Below are positions 27,340 to 36,137 of a DNA stretch of 64,000 nucleotides, piece by piece; position 1 is the first letter of the stretch; each line of letters begins with the position of its first letter. The notes below the pieces were generated by a model. It searched no databases and was not told where the DNA came from. It was given only the letters and a program-made list of their open reading frames with translations. Source of the DNA: Rosistilla carotiformis (GTDB lineage Bacteria > Planctomycetota > Planctomycetia > Pirellulales > Pirellulaceae); the NCBI RefSeq assembly GCF_007753095.1, contig NZ_CP036348.1:1550001-1614000 (forward strand), given 5' to 3'. The position numbers and the translations under genes were made by a program.

Positions 27340-28311
27340 ATGGAGACTGGAAAGCGAGCCGTTCGCATCGTCGCTCGCCAAAACGGTGTCGGCTTAGAAC
27401 GGGATGTTCAACTGTTGCAAAGCGCCCTTCCGCCGGGGACGCTCGTTGAAAACCACTCGGTCCGCTCGCTCGCTTCGATTGCCGACCGTTTCAAATCACT
27501 TTGCTGTCCCCCCGCGCCTGGGACAGAACCACTCAATGTGATGATCGAACGGGTTCCTTGGTGCTGGGTCAAGAACCAAGGCCAAAGCGTTTTGCTGCCC
27601 AACCAGGAACGCTTCCCCGAACGCCTGCTTCATCGGTTGAGCGATATCGACATCGTTTTGTGCAAGTCGCGGCATGCCGAAGAAATCTTCAGCCGTCATG
27701 CCAAAGAAGCCCGCTTCATCGGCTTCACCTCGTTGGATCGTCGACTGCCCGAGGTCGCTCCCGATTACGGCAAGTTTTTCCACTTGGCAGGCAGCAGCAC
27801 GCTCAAGGGGACACAAATGCTGCTGGAACTGTGGAGCCAGAATCCGCAGTGGCCAACGCTAACGATCGTCCAACATCCTCGCCACGCTCCCGAAACGGTT
27901 CCGGCAAACGTCGTGCTGTTCAAAGAGTATCTGACCGATGCGGTCCTGCAGCGGATGCAAAACGAACACGGGATCCATCTGTGCCCGTCGCGATCCGAAG
28001 GCTGGGGACACTACATCGTCGAAGCGATGTCGTGCGCCGCGGTTGTCGTCACCACCGACGCTCCGCCGATGAACGAGCTTGTCGATGAATCGCGTGGCTT
28101 CCTCGTTCCTTGGAACCATTCTCAGCCACGGCAGTTGGGAACCGACTTTTTTGTCGACCCCGTCGAATTGCAACGCGTCATCAACGAGATTTTGGCGACC
28201 GATACCGCTTCGCTCGAGCAACGGGGCCAAGCCGCTCGCGCTTGGTTCGAGACCAACGAGGTCGAATTCCAAACCCGCGCTCGCGAGCTGTTCCTCGAAC
28301 TGTTGCAGTAG
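27340..28311 (+). CDS. Glycosyltransferase (GT-B fold, GT1/GT4-like)
   Basis: A 323-residue soluble protein. The C-terminal half carries the retaining GT-B pattern: H-L-A-G-S-S-T-L-K-G-T near 147, then C-P-S-R-S-E-G-W-G-H-Y-I-V-E-A-M near 215-230 (the E-x7-E motif) and D-A-P-P-M-N-E-L. The N-terminal Rossmann half is short and lacks the usual glycine loop, so the protein is smaller than typical GT4 enzymes (350-400). It transfers a sugar from a nucleotide-activated donor to an unknown acceptor. Start is ATG 27340; no strong ribosome-binding site is visible. There is no operon partner; the next gene is on the other strand. Confidence 0.8.
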   Translation: METGKRAVRIVARQNGVGLERDVQLLQSALPPGTLVENHSVRSLASIADRFKSLCCPPAPGTEPLNVMIERVPWCWVKNQGQSVLLPNQERFPERLLHRLSDIDIVLCKSRHAEEIFSRHAKEARFIGFTSLDRRLPEVAPDYGKFFHLAGSSTLKGTQMLLELWSQNPQWPTLTIVQHPRHAPETVPANVVLFKEYLTDAVLQRMQNEHGIHLCPSRSEGWGHYIVEAMSCAAVVVTTDAPPMNELVDESRGFLVPWNHSQPRQLGTDFFVDPVELQRVINEILATDTASLEQRGQAARAWFETNEVEFQTRARELFLELLQ

Positions 28312-28385
28312 TCACCGCTGCCGTTGCGGCTGGCAGTATTCGCACGTCCCCAGCTAGCATTTCGCTCGCAGTCCACCCCGGCCGA

Positions 28386-30122
28386 TCAATTGATCTCGGG
28401 ATCTTTGTCTTTGCTGCCATCGGCGTGCAAGAAACGGAAGTCGCAGCCGAGGTTGGCCTGCGTCGTCTGTTCGAAGTACAGTTTTCCGTAACCGCGAGTG
28501 AACTTGTTCTCCGGCTGCGTCCAACCGCTGCGGCGACTGGCGAGTTCCTCGTCGCTGATCTCTAGTTCGATCTGCCGTCCGGCGACGTCCAAACGAATCA
28601 TGTCGCCATCTTGGACAAACGCTAGCGGCCCGCCGACAAATGATTCCGGTGCCACGTGCAGCACGCACGCGCCGTAACTGGTGCCGCTCATCCGCGCGTC
28701 GGAGATCCGGACCATATCGGTCACGCCCTGTTCCAGCAGATATTTTGGAATCGGCAGCATGCCCCATTCGGGAATCCCCGGAGCGCCCAAGGGACCTGCG
28801 TTTTGCAAGACGATCACATGGTTAGCGGTCAGTCCCATGGCGGGATCATGGATCCGAGCCTTCAGATCGGGGTAGTTCTTGAAGACGGCTGCCGGCCCGC
28901 GATGCTGCAACAAATGCTTCTCAGCCGCTGGCGGTTTGATCACGCAACCGTCGGGAGCGAGGTTGCCGCGAAGAACGGCTAGGCTGCTCGATTCGCTCAA
29001 CGGATTCGAACGCGGACGAATCACATCCTCGTCGTACACCTCCGCTCCTTCGATCGCTTCGCCCAGCGTCGTCCCGGCGACATTGGGGCAATCGAGATTC
29101 AGCAGGTCGCCGATCCGATGCAGCAGCCCCTGCAGCCCGCCGGCATCAAACAGATCGGCCATCACGTATTTTCCAGCGGGCCGCAAGTTGCCGACGACTG
29201 GCGTCTTCTGCGAGATCTCGTCGAAGCGTTCCAGCGTCAACGGCACCTCGGCTCGTCCAGCCAAAGCCATCAAGTGAACGATCGCGTTGGTCGATCCGCC
29301 GATCGCCATCAACGCGGTGATCGCATTGTCGAACGATTCGGGAGTCATGAACTCCGACGGTTTGATGTCCAACCAAGCGAGTTCGACGGCGCGGGATCCG
29401 GTGGCCGATGCCATCCGCGAGTGAGACGAATGTGTCGCGGGAACCGACGAGGAGCCGGGCAGACACAGCCCCATCGTTTCGGCGATCGCCGTCATCGTCG
29501 ATGCGGTTCCCATCGTCATGCAGTGGCCGGGCGATGCGGCGATGTGGTCTTCCAGTTCGCACCAGGCTTCGCACGACAGACGCCCCGCGCCGCGTTGATC
29601 CCAATATTTCCAAACGTCGCTACCGCTCCCCAGCGGTTCGCCGCGCCAACTGGTCCGCGACATCGGCCCGCCCGGCATGAAGATGCTGGGGATATCGACG
29701 CTGCGAGCTCCCATCAACATCGCCGGCGTCGTCTTGTCGCAGCCTCCCATCAAGATCACCGCGTCCAGCGGATAGGTCCGCAGCGTCTCTTCGGTCTCCA
29801 TCGCCAACAGATTGCGATAGTACATCGACGTCGGCTTCATGAACGTTTCGCTGAGTCCCATCACGGGAATCTCGACCGGAAATCCACCCGCCTGCCAAAC
29901 GCCTCGCTTGACGTCTTCGGCCCGCTGGCGGAAGTGGGCGTGGCACGAAATCAGATCGTTCCAGGTGTTCAAGATCCCGATCACCGGCTTGTCTTTAAAC
30001 TCCTCGGTTGCAAACCCGGCTTGCTTCTGACGCGACCGATGCCCGAAGGAACGCAGGTCGTCGGGGCCGAAGTAGCGGTAGCTGCGGAGTTGTTCGGGCG
30101 TCTTGCGTGGTCGCTCACTCAT
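28386..30122 (-). CDS. IlvD/Edd-family dehydratase, probably sugar-acid type
   Basis: A 578-residue dehydratase. The three Fe-S ligand cysteines are visible: Cys 60 (L-I-S-C-H), Cys 128 (G-G-C-D-K-T-T-P-A) and Cys 201 (G-H-C-M-T-M-G-T-A). The N-terminus (R-S-Y-R-Y-F-G-P-D-D-L-R-S-F-G-H-R-S-R) matches the branch that contains L-arabinonate and related aldonate dehydratases more than true dihydroxy-acid dehydratase of branched-chain amino acid synthesis. The likely reaction is dehydration of a sugar acid to a 2-keto-3-deoxy acid. No other sugar-acid catabolism genes flank it. Confidence 0.82.
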   Translation of the reverse strand: MSERPRKTPEQLRSYRYFGPDDLRSFGHRSRQKQAGFATEEFKDKPVIGILNTWNDLISCHAHFRQRAEDVKRGVWQAGGFPVEIPVMGLSETFMKPTSMYYRNLLAMETEETLRTYPLDAVILMGGCDKTTPAMLMGARSVDIPSIFMPGGPMSRTSWRGEPLGSGSDVWKYWDQRGAGRLSCEAWCELEDHIAASPGHCMTMGTASTMTAIAETMGLCLPGSSSVPATHSSHSRMASATGSRAVELAWLDIKPSEFMTPESFDNAITALMAIGGSTNAIVHLMALAGRAEVPLTLERFDEISQKTPVVGNLRPAGKYVMADLFDAGGLQGLLHRIGDLLNLDCPNVAGTTLGEAIEGAEVYDEDVIRPRSNPLSESSSLAVLRGNLAPDGCVIKPPAAEKHLLQHRGPAAVFKNYPDLKARIHDPAMGLTANHVIVLQNAGPLGAPGIPEWGMLPIPKYLLEQGVTDMVRISDARMSGTSYGACVLHVAPESFVGGPLAFVQDGDMIRLDVAGRQIELEISDEELASRRSGWTQPENKFTRGYGKLYFEQTTQANLGCDFRFLHADGSKDKDPEIN

Positions 30123-30185
30123 GATCGGTTGCTTGGTTGGAGGCGGAAGAAATGCAGCTATAAATGGCTACTCAAACGCTGCGGA

Positions 30186-30752
30186 TCAGTCCATAAAAGC
30201 GTAGCGGAAATTGGCTGCGAACAGCACCTGCCACTCCAGCCAAGCCAGCTGCTGACACTGCGACTGCAAATCGCCGCCGCTGCGAACCGCTCGCTGGCAC
30301 AGGTCGACCATCGCATAGGGATCCCAGCGGTCGTCGGCGATCAGCGACGCGGTCTGATCGGTCACCAGCGGCGTCGCAGCCTCGGCCAAGGTCTCGAACG
30401 CTGGATGGGTTCCGACATTGCGGAACCAATATTTTGCGTTGCCAAAATCGTGCTCGCGGCGATGCATGATGCCATGCCAAAAGCTGCCGTCGGCGGTGTG
30501 GATATCCTGGCTGATCGAGTGCGATCGATCGAGATCGCCCGCCAGCAACCACAACCCGCTGTCGCAGCAGGCGGCCGCGTCGCGGTCGTGTGGTTTTCCT
30601 TGAGGATCCTGCAGCCGATTGCCGCTGATCCAATCGACGATCGCCGGATTGGCGGGGCCATCGCCAAGGCCTGGCAATTGCGACGCAGCGATCGCATCGA
30701 CGAGTTTCTGCGGCAGCGGCAGCGAACAAAAATCTTCGGTCATGGAAATCAT
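30186..30752 (-). CDS. Unknown protein linked to the SMUG1-type glycosylase
   Basis: A 188-residue soluble protein with no motif I recognise. It has a conserved look with H-G-I-M-H-R-R-E-H-D-F-G-N-A-K-Y-W-F-R near residue 95 (possible metal or catalytic residues His/His/Glu/His), and W-D-P-Y-A-M-V near 145. It starts 4 bases after the stop of the SMUG1 gene (ATG 30752; a second ATG at 30743 is possible), so it is almost certainly translated from the same mRNA. I assign no function. Confidence 0.72.
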   Translation of the reverse strand: MISMTEDFCSLPLPQKLVDAIAASQLPGLGDGPANPAIVDWISGNRLQDPQGKPHDRDAAACCDSGLWLLAGDLDRSHSISQDIHTADGSFWHGIMHRREHDFGNAKYWFRNVGTHPAFETLAEAATPLVTDQTASLIADDRWDPYAMVDLCQRAVRSGGDLQSQCQQLAWLEWQVLFAANFRYAFMD

Positions 30753-30756
30753 CGGT

Positions 30757-31479
30757 TCACCAAATCTGGAGGTCTTCGAGTTGCTTGGTCGCGGCTTCGG
30801 CCCAGCCTCGGTTGGCAGCGGGGCTGGCGGGGCTGGGGTGTAAGATTTTCGCCAATTTGCGATCTCCCGTCAGCACGCGGCCGGCACATTTTTCAGCAAA
30901 CGCACCGACTCCCACAACCCAAGTCGGATCGAGAGCCTCGATCACTTCAGCCAAATGGGCGTCGCAGACCCGTTCCAATCCCTCGCGTTCGGCTTTCGAC
31001 AATTTATCGGGAGTCACGTTCCGCGCCGACGCTTCCATGAAGACCAGCGGGCAATAGTTGGCCACGAAGTGCGCTTTGAAAAAATCTTTGGGGTCGGGGA
31101 AACGTTCGGCAAACAGCCCCCACAGCCGCCGTCCGGAGACCTCGCTGCGTTGGCAAGCAAACCCTTCGATCGGCCGCTTCGGATGTTCCGGATCCGGCTT
31201 GTCGACGTCGGTCTCGATCTTCATCCAGTTCCGCACCGCATCGATCTCGCCAAACGGAACGCCGGTCTGCGACATCCCCCACGGCCCGGGATTCATTCCC
31301 AACAGCAGAACCTTGCAGGTCGGTTTGGCGTATCGCGACAGATACATCCGATGCGCCGCGGCGGCATACCGCAGCGGGTTGTAGACGTGAGTCACCGGAT
31401 CGGCGAACGACAATCGGTCGACTTCATCGGCCAGATTCGCGGCAGCTTCGATCAATCGAGTAGCGGTTTTATTGGGCAT
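30757..31479 (-). CDS. SMUG1-family uracil-DNA glycosylase
   Basis: A 240-residue member of the single-strand-selective uracil-DNA glycosylase (SMUG1) branch of the UDG superfamily, which excises uracil and oxidised pyrimidines from DNA. Motif 1 is G-M-N-P-G-P-W-G-M-S-Q-T-G-V-P-F-G near residues 60-76, with the catalytic Asn. Motif 2 is H-P-S-P-A-S-P-A-A-N-R-G-W near 215, with the His. Both are nearly identical to vertebrate SMUG1. The start is uncertain: ATG 31479 or ATG 31506 (nine residues longer). The gene heads a two-gene unit with an unknown partner. SMUG1 is mainly an animal enzyme, with scattered bacterial examples that include planctomycetes. Confidence 0.9.
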   Translation of the reverse strand: MPNKTATRLIEAAANLADEVDRLSFADPVTHVYNPLRYAAAAHRMYLSRYAKPTCKVLLLGMNPGPWGMSQTGVPFGEIDAVRNWMKIETDVDKPDPEHPKRPIEGFACQRSEVSGRRLWGLFAERFPDPKDFFKAHFVANYCPLVFMEASARNVTPDKLSKAEREGLERVCDAHLAEVIEALDPTWVVGVGAFAEKCAGRVLTGDRKLAKILHPSPASPAANRGWAEAATKQLEDLQIW

Positions 31480-31626
31480 ATTGATGTCGGCCCAACGTCT
31501 CGCCATGCAGCGACGCAATCGCTGCGGAACACGATCGAAGGGATCGATCCTTCAGTAGGATGGTTTCAGGGTTTTTGCGGCACCAGGAGGCAGCTTAGTT
31601 TAACCGCGTGCCCAACGGGCCGCGTG

Positions 31627-31640
31627 TTGGAGTCGAGGCT
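31627..31640 (+). repeat. Third copy of dispersed family A arm
   Basis: GGAGTCGAGGCTTC followed by CGCCGA matches the arms of the inverted repeat at 9074-9138. Here only one arm is present, in the gap between the SMUG1 and WecG genes. Confidence 0.6.
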
Positions 31641-31699
31641 TCCGCCGACCGACGCGCGGGGCGTTGCCGCCGCGGTTAAACGATCTAGCACGCGATTTT

Positions 31700-31723
31700 A
31701 CTCGCTTACGCTTCGTGCTCGTA
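31700..31723. repeat. Dispersed repeat family B, single copy
   Basis: The stretch ACTCGCTTACGCTTCGTGCT with its flank CGTA resembles two oppositely oriented copies at 37554-37579 and 37607-37631. It lies just upstream of the WecG stop codon, outside any gene. Confidence 0.55.
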
Positions 31724-31751
31724 TGGTCGTGATCAAACGAGCACATGCCGT

Positions 31752-32558
31752 TCACCCAAACAATACCTCTTGCTGGGGCGGAGTGCCGTCGTCGGTTCGG
31801 CCTTTGAAGATACCCAGCCGTTGCAAGGCCAACAAGCTTAGGTACATCGGATTGAGGTACAGATAACGACGCCACAGTCGCGTCGGCTCTTTGACCAGAC
31901 GAAACAGCCACTCCAGCCCGGCGCGTTGCATCCATGAAGGTGCCTGCGGCAACAGGTTGGCATGAAACGCAAACGCAGCTCCCACAGCGATCAGCGGCAT
32001 CGAGATCCGATCGCGCATTTCAAACGCAAACGTTTCCTGCCGTGGGCATCCGATCCCGACGAAACACAAACTGGCACCGCTGGCGTTGATCTCGTCGGCC
32101 AGTTCGGAACACTCCTCGGGGGAGAGCGTCCGAAAACGAGAGGCTCGTGCGCCGGCGACTTTCAGTCCGGGAAACTTCTCGGCCAGCTTGTCGATCAAGA
32201 CCGCGTTCATCTCGTCGGTCCCACCGAACAGGAAGATCGATTGCTGTTGTTCGACGCACGCCTGGCACAACCGCAGCGTCAATTCGGGCCCGTAGACGCG
32301 GTCGGTGAGCCCACAGCCGTGCAACAGGTTTAGCGCCCAACGGACTGGTTGCCCATCGGGACAGACGAGATCGAATCGATTCAGTCGATAGTTCTGTTCG
32401 CGATCCAAATAGCCGGTCATCACGCCATGCACCGCCAGCGCAGTGACCGACATCGATTGCCGCTCGACCGCCGCATGCATGATCTTGGCGACGGCGGCTT
32501 CATAGTCGACCGCGTCGACATTGACGCCGATCACACTGTGTTTTCCCGAATCAATCAT
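31752..32558 (-). CDS. WecG/TagA/CpsF-family glycosyltransferase
   Basis: A 268-residue transferase of the GT26 family, which adds a (typically ManNAc-type) sugar to a polyprenyl-linked intermediate in surface polysaccharide assembly. Motifs: D-L-V-C-P-D-G-Q-P-V (about 83-92), I-F-L-F-G-G-T near 127, V-G-I-G-C-P-R-Q-E near 185 and P-S-W-M-Q-R-A-G-L-E-W-L-F-R-L near 222. Start is ATG 32558, overlapping the stop of the upstream GT4 gene by 8 bases. It is the last gene of a flippase, GT4, GT26 operon. Confidence 0.92.
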   Translation of the reverse strand: MIDSGKHSVIGVNVDAVDYEAAVAKIMHAAVERQSMSVTALAVHGVMTGYLDREQNYRLNRFDLVCPDGQPVRWALNLLHGCGLTDRVYGPELTLRLCQACVEQQQSIFLFGGTDEMNAVLIDKLAEKFPGLKVAGARASRFRTLSPEECSELADEINASGASLCFVGIGCPRQETFAFEMRDRISMPLIAVGAAFAFHANLLPQAPSWMQRAGLEWLFRLVKEPTRLWRRYLYLNPMYLSLLALQRLGIFKGRTDDGTPPQQEVLFG

Positions 32559-33765
32559 CGCATCGATCGTTTGTTGAATGGCCCATTACAAATTGGCAGG
32601 CGTCGATCAAACCGGAGGCTGCAAACGCGGGAGTTCGATCGCGAACCGAATCGCGGCAGGCCTGAGCCATAGACCCGCGAGTCGCCGCGTCGCAAGCGAG
32701 CCAGCGGTCCAAACAGCCAGCCAAACCGCTGTCGTCTCGAGGATCGTAAAGCCAGCCGTTGCGATCGTCTTGCAAAAGCGTGGTGCTCGCCTGTGCCAAC
32801 AGACTGCCGATCACTGGCAGCCCCGAATGCAAAGCTTCATTGACGACCAAGCCCCACTCGTCGGCTAGCGTTGGAAAGATCAAAAGATCGTGCGCCGGCA
32901 TCAGCGTCGGCAGTTGTTCGCTGGGCAAGTTCCCGGTGAATTCGATTCCCAAATTCGCTGGCGTCGCGACAGCACTCAACGACTCACGCAACGGTCCCTC
33001 TCCCACCATCGTCAACTGGAACGTTTGCTCCGCGTGCTGCTGCGCATAACGGACGACTTGCTCGACCATCGCCTCCACTCCTTTCCGCTGCGTCATCTGG
33101 CCGATGTACAACATCCGCGTGACGCTTGGCGAACCCGAGGACTGCCGCGGGCCGGTGTAGATGCTGTCGGGGTTGGCCGCGTAAGGAAAGTGGAACAGTC
33201 GTTTGGGATCGGCGCCGAGATCGCTTAGCACATCGAAGCAACTGGGGCCGTTGTAAGTGATCGCGTCGGCGCGGCCGATCAGCCATCGCCGAGCGGCGGC
33301 CCGCATCATCCCCCGTCCCTGTTCGGTATGCTGCGACATATACGTACACAGAATCAGCTTACTGCGCCGGTGCAAGATCCGATGCAGAGAACTGGCTAAC
33401 GAGCGAAACCCAAGCTCTAAACTGAGCACGATGTCGGGCTGCAGTCGCCGTAACTGGCGGCCGGTATCGTAGGGGACGTGAACATATAAGGTGTCGTCAA
33501 AACCGGCCGAATGTCGCCAACGGCGTTGCAGCGTAAGCGTCTTCTGCAGCGTCACGTCCAGCCCTTCCCAACGCGGCTGGAAGTGCCGGTTCGGTTCGAC
33601 ATCGGTCGACAACAGCACGTGGAAGTCGCGGATCTGTCGCGACAGCTCTCGATAGATCGGCAACTGGTAGATCGGAATGTAATGCGTCAACAAAACCACC
33701 CGCGCATCGACGACCGGAGCGTCGCAGCGCGTTGGTTTCGGATGCGATTGCAATTCCGTATTCAT
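32551..33765 (-). CDS. Glycosyltransferase family 4
   Basis: A 404-residue GT-B glycosyltransferase. Donor-site features: R-M-L-Y-I-G-Q-M-T-Q-R-K-G near 230 and F-P-T-L-A-D-E-W-G-L-V-V-N-E-A near 317 (E-x7-E). The N-terminal half has T-H-Y-I-P-I-Y-Q-L-P-I-Y, typical of the acceptor domain. It probably adds a sugar during exopolysaccharide or O-antigen-like repeat-unit synthesis. It lies 42 bases downstream of the flippase gene and overlaps the WecG gene by 8 bases, so the three are one operon. Confidence 0.9.
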   Translation of the reverse strand: MNTELQSHPKPTRCDAPVVDARVVLLTHYIPIYQLPIYRELSRQIRDFHVLLSTDVEPNRHFQPRWEGLDVTLQKTLTLQRRWRHSAGFDDTLYVHVPYDTGRQLRRLQPDIVLSLELGFRSLASSLHRILHRRSKLILCTYMSQHTEQGRGMMRAAARRWLIGRADAITYNGPSCFDVLSDLGADPKRLFHFPYAANPDSIYTGPRQSSGSPSVTRMLYIGQMTQRKGVEAMVEQVVRYAQQHAEQTFQLTMVGEGPLRESLSAVATPANLGIEFTGNLPSEQLPTLMPAHDLLIFPTLADEWGLVVNEALHSGLPVIGSLLAQASTTLLQDDRNGWLYDPRDDSGLAGCLDRWLACDAATRGSMAQACRDSVRDRTPAFAASGLIDACQFVMGHSTNDRCDD

Positions 33766-33807
33766 GATCGAAACGTCTTTCCTCTACGTTGCACCTGCAC
33801 GTTCTCC

Positions 33808-35121
33808 CTAGACCTTGTTCTGCGAATTCGCTTGCGTTTGGCGGTACATCGCGAAGAAGACGATCACCAAGCAGACGAATTGCCCGGCGGCAAGCGCCAC
33901 GGGGATGCTCCAGATTCCCATCCGCGGTTGCAATGCAAACGTCAACCCGATCAGAATCACCAACGCCACGATTCGCCCGGTGATTCCCGGCGTGGACATG
34001 CCGCGGCCGCGAAGGTACCCATCGGCTGTCATCAGCATTCCTCGCAGGCCTCCCGAAGGCAACAGATACCAGGCGAACATCACGGTGCCGGTAAACGCTT
34101 GTGAGTAAAGGATTGGCACGGCGTAAGGGATCACGAACGCCAATAGGCATCCTGTCGCGATCTGCCCCGCAAACATCAACGCGATAAAACGGGTCACTCC
34201 CGCCGCGGTCAACGGAGTGTTGGGATCGGCACCGTGCCGGAAGGAGAAGAGCGCCAACGCATTGGGGACGATGATCATCGTGCTGGCGATCGGGATCGCG
34301 CTGGTGTAGAAGCCTTGGTCGGTCAATGTTCCGAGAAACATAATTAGGAACAAGTCGGCGCGATCCAGTAGTTCGGCGGAGATTTGCGAAATCGCCAGCC
34401 CGCGATTTTCGCTCAGCGATTCGAGCACCGATTGCTGCGTCGGCCCGAACCAACTGCCTCGCATCCCGACTTGGCACAATAAAAGGCCAGCGACGCAAGA
34501 TCCGACAAAAGCCCAGGTCACGTCGCGCAGATCGTTCCATTCGACCAGCCACATGCCCAACAGAAGCAGGGGGAAAAACGCGGCCGCGGCGGCTCGCAAC
34601 GAACTGAGACGGTAGAAGTAGCCGCGTCCATGATCGACGCCTTGAACCGCCAGGCGGATGTGCTGCAGCGGAAGGGGCAATGCGACCAAGGATGCCAACG
34701 GGGCGAGGTAGCGTTTATCGACGGGCAACGCAAACCAGGCCAATAGAACACAGACCGCCGCGGTGACGATTCCTGTCGTGAGACCGTAACGCATCGCAGC
34801 ACGCCTGGCCGCGGCGTCGTCCGCCGAGGCTGGCAACTTGGCTGCCAAGCGAGCAAAGATATCAGCCGATCCCAGCAAGCCCATGTACAAAAACATTTGT
34901 GGGTAGGCAACGATCGTCGCATAAGCTCCGCGTCCCTCGGGTCCCAGCAGGCGCGCGAGCAGGATCCCTTGGATCGCGAAGAATCCAAAAGTTCCGAACG
35001 CTGCGGCGATCGCGCTGGCGAGCGAGCGAATACGCCGCTTCGAAAGAACGCTCCCATCGGGCGTCGTCGCTTCCGATTCGGGAGATTCGATCGAAGAACT
35101 GGCGGAGATATCGGACGAAAT
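33808..35121 (-). CDS. Wzx-like polysaccharide flippase, non-ATG start likely
   Basis: A polytopic membrane protein of the oligosaccharide flippase (MATE/Wzx) type with about 12 hydrophobic segments. The first ATG in frame is at 34896, but the frame upstream encodes the family's first helix and its hallmark (I-Q-G-I-L-L-A-R-L-L-G-P-E-G-R-G-A-Y), so the true start is further up. No ATG, GTG or TTG exists in that stretch. ATT at 35119-35121 with AGGAA 8 bases before it is the best candidate and gives 437 residues, the usual family length. The alternative is a sequencing error near the 5' end. It is followed by two glycosyltransferase genes. Confidence 0.75.
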   Translation of the reverse strand: MSSDISASSSIESPESEATTPDGSVLSKRRIRSLASAIAAAFGTFGFFAIQGILLARLLGPEGRGAYATIVAYPQMFLYMGLLGSADIFARLAAKLPASADDAAARRAAMRYGLTTGIVTAAVCVLLAWFALPVDKRYLAPLASLVALPLPLQHIRLAVQGVDHGRGYFYRLSSLRAAAAAFFPLLLLGMWLVEWNDLRDVTWAFVGSCVAGLLLCQVGMRGSWFGPTQQSVLESLSENRGLAISQISAELLDRADLFLIMFLGTLTDQGFYTSAIPIASTMIIVPNALALFSFRHGADPNTPLTAAGVTRFIALMFAGQIATGCLLAFVIPYAVPILYSQAFTGTVMFAWYLLPSGGLRGMLMTADGYLRGRGMSTPGITGRIVALVILIGLTFALQPRMGIWSIPVALAAGQFVCLVIVFFAMYRQTQANSQNKV

Positions 35122-35546
35122 AACGAGTGTTCCTATTCTGACGATAAAGCCGAACTATTGGGCTGGGCACTAGCTGCTGTGAGTTTACCCATAGATTGAA
35201 CCGAGAACATGGCCATAGCAACGCTAAACAGACGGTCTAACGCAGAAAAAACGGACCGCGGGCCGGGTTATTGCGGCCACTACAGCGAACGTGAGCTAGC
35301 TAACAATTTTCGCTGGGGAACATCTGGGGGGCAGGTTGCTTGTCACCCCGCCGCAGAGACTTATTGGCGACTCTCGCAGCCGCCGAGCAGTAAATTTCCA
35401 GTCCTTTCCGCTGCGTGACCTAAGTTGTCCCTACCGGTCGCGATGATTAGTGGTGTCGAGGGGAACGAAACAGTTCACCTTGGCAAACGATTCTCCTGTT
35501 CGACCGGATGGCAACATCCAATCCACCTTTCAAGGATGACACTGCG
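35122..35546. other. Divergent intergenic region, no gene seen
   Basis: 425 bases between the flippase operon and the small-protein gene. It presumably holds both promoters. I see no named element and no coding-like frame. Confidence 0.4.
35130..35134 (-). promoter_or_regulatory. Candidate ribosome-binding site for the flippase ATT start
   Basis: AGGAA on the minus strand, 8 bases upstream of the ATT codon at 35121. It is the only reasonable Shine-Dalgarno sequence in the N-terminal open stretch. Confidence 0.4.
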
Positions 35547-35924
35547 ATGGCAAAGTTCTACGTAAGCTGCGGATCTCAAGCTCTCATCATCTCGGCTCCT
35601 ACCGCAGAATTCGCTGCGATGCGATTGATGGACGAAGCGATGGCAGCTCACGCTTGGATCTACGACGACGCGGATCTCAGCGAACAAGACCGTCGCGATC
35701 ATCTGTGCCTCGAAGCGTTGTTGCACTTGAACGCGACCGTTCAAGTCAGCGAATGTGGGCTCGGCCGCAACGACGCCGGAGAGTTCGAAGTGCCAATCCT
35801 GCTGGATCAATGGCACCGCTTGATGACCGGCGTCAGCCGATTGTTTGTCGCTGCTGGGCTTGAACCGCGTCGCGTCTTGCCAGCCAACCTCGAGAACGTT
35901 TTGTATCCCAAATCGCCTCGCTAA
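35547..35924 (+). CDS. Conserved small protein of unknown function
   Basis: A 125-residue soluble acidic protein starting M-A-K-F-Y-V-S-C-G-S-Q. ATG 35547 was chosen because AAGGA lies 10 bases upstream and the 13 upstream codons look unrelated. The N-terminal half (I-S-A-P-T-A-E-F-A-A-M-R-L-M-D-E-A) suggests a small alpha/beta fold, and the C-terminal half contains W-H-R-L-M-T-G. I recognise it only as a planctomycete-type hypothetical protein. It lies between two polysaccharide operons but shows no link to them. Confidence 0.7.
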   Translation: MAKFYVSCGSQALIISAPTAEFAAMRLMDEAMAAHAWIYDDADLSEQDRRDHLCLEALLHLNATVQVSECGLGRNDAGEFEVPILLDQWHRLMTGVSRLFVAAGLEPRRVLPANLENVLYPKSPR

Positions 35925-36137
35925 TCGCTGAAGGACGCCCGCTCCCCCATTCGAGATCGAGCCGTTTGTCAGCGGACCTGCCAACACTGCGACCCAGGTG
36001 TTGGAACCGCATCGTGGCGGCTCAGTTTTTCTTGGTGGAAGCTCGGTTTTGACCTAGAGTTTCGTGTTTCGCTGGCCACCGACGTGTGAGTGGTCGGCCG
36101 CGACTTCGCAAACCTTCCGTCATTATCGATCCGATCC

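Noticed and set aside
28386-30122. Dihydroxy-acid dehydratase (ilvD) of branched-chain amino acid synthesis
   Set aside because: The N-terminal sequence and length fit the sugar-acid dehydratase branch better, and no ilv genes are nearby; kept as a family-level call.
34518-35057. 179-residue frame overlapping the flippase N-terminus
   Set aside because: The frame of the flippase itself encodes the conserved first helix here, so a frameshift into this frame is not needed.
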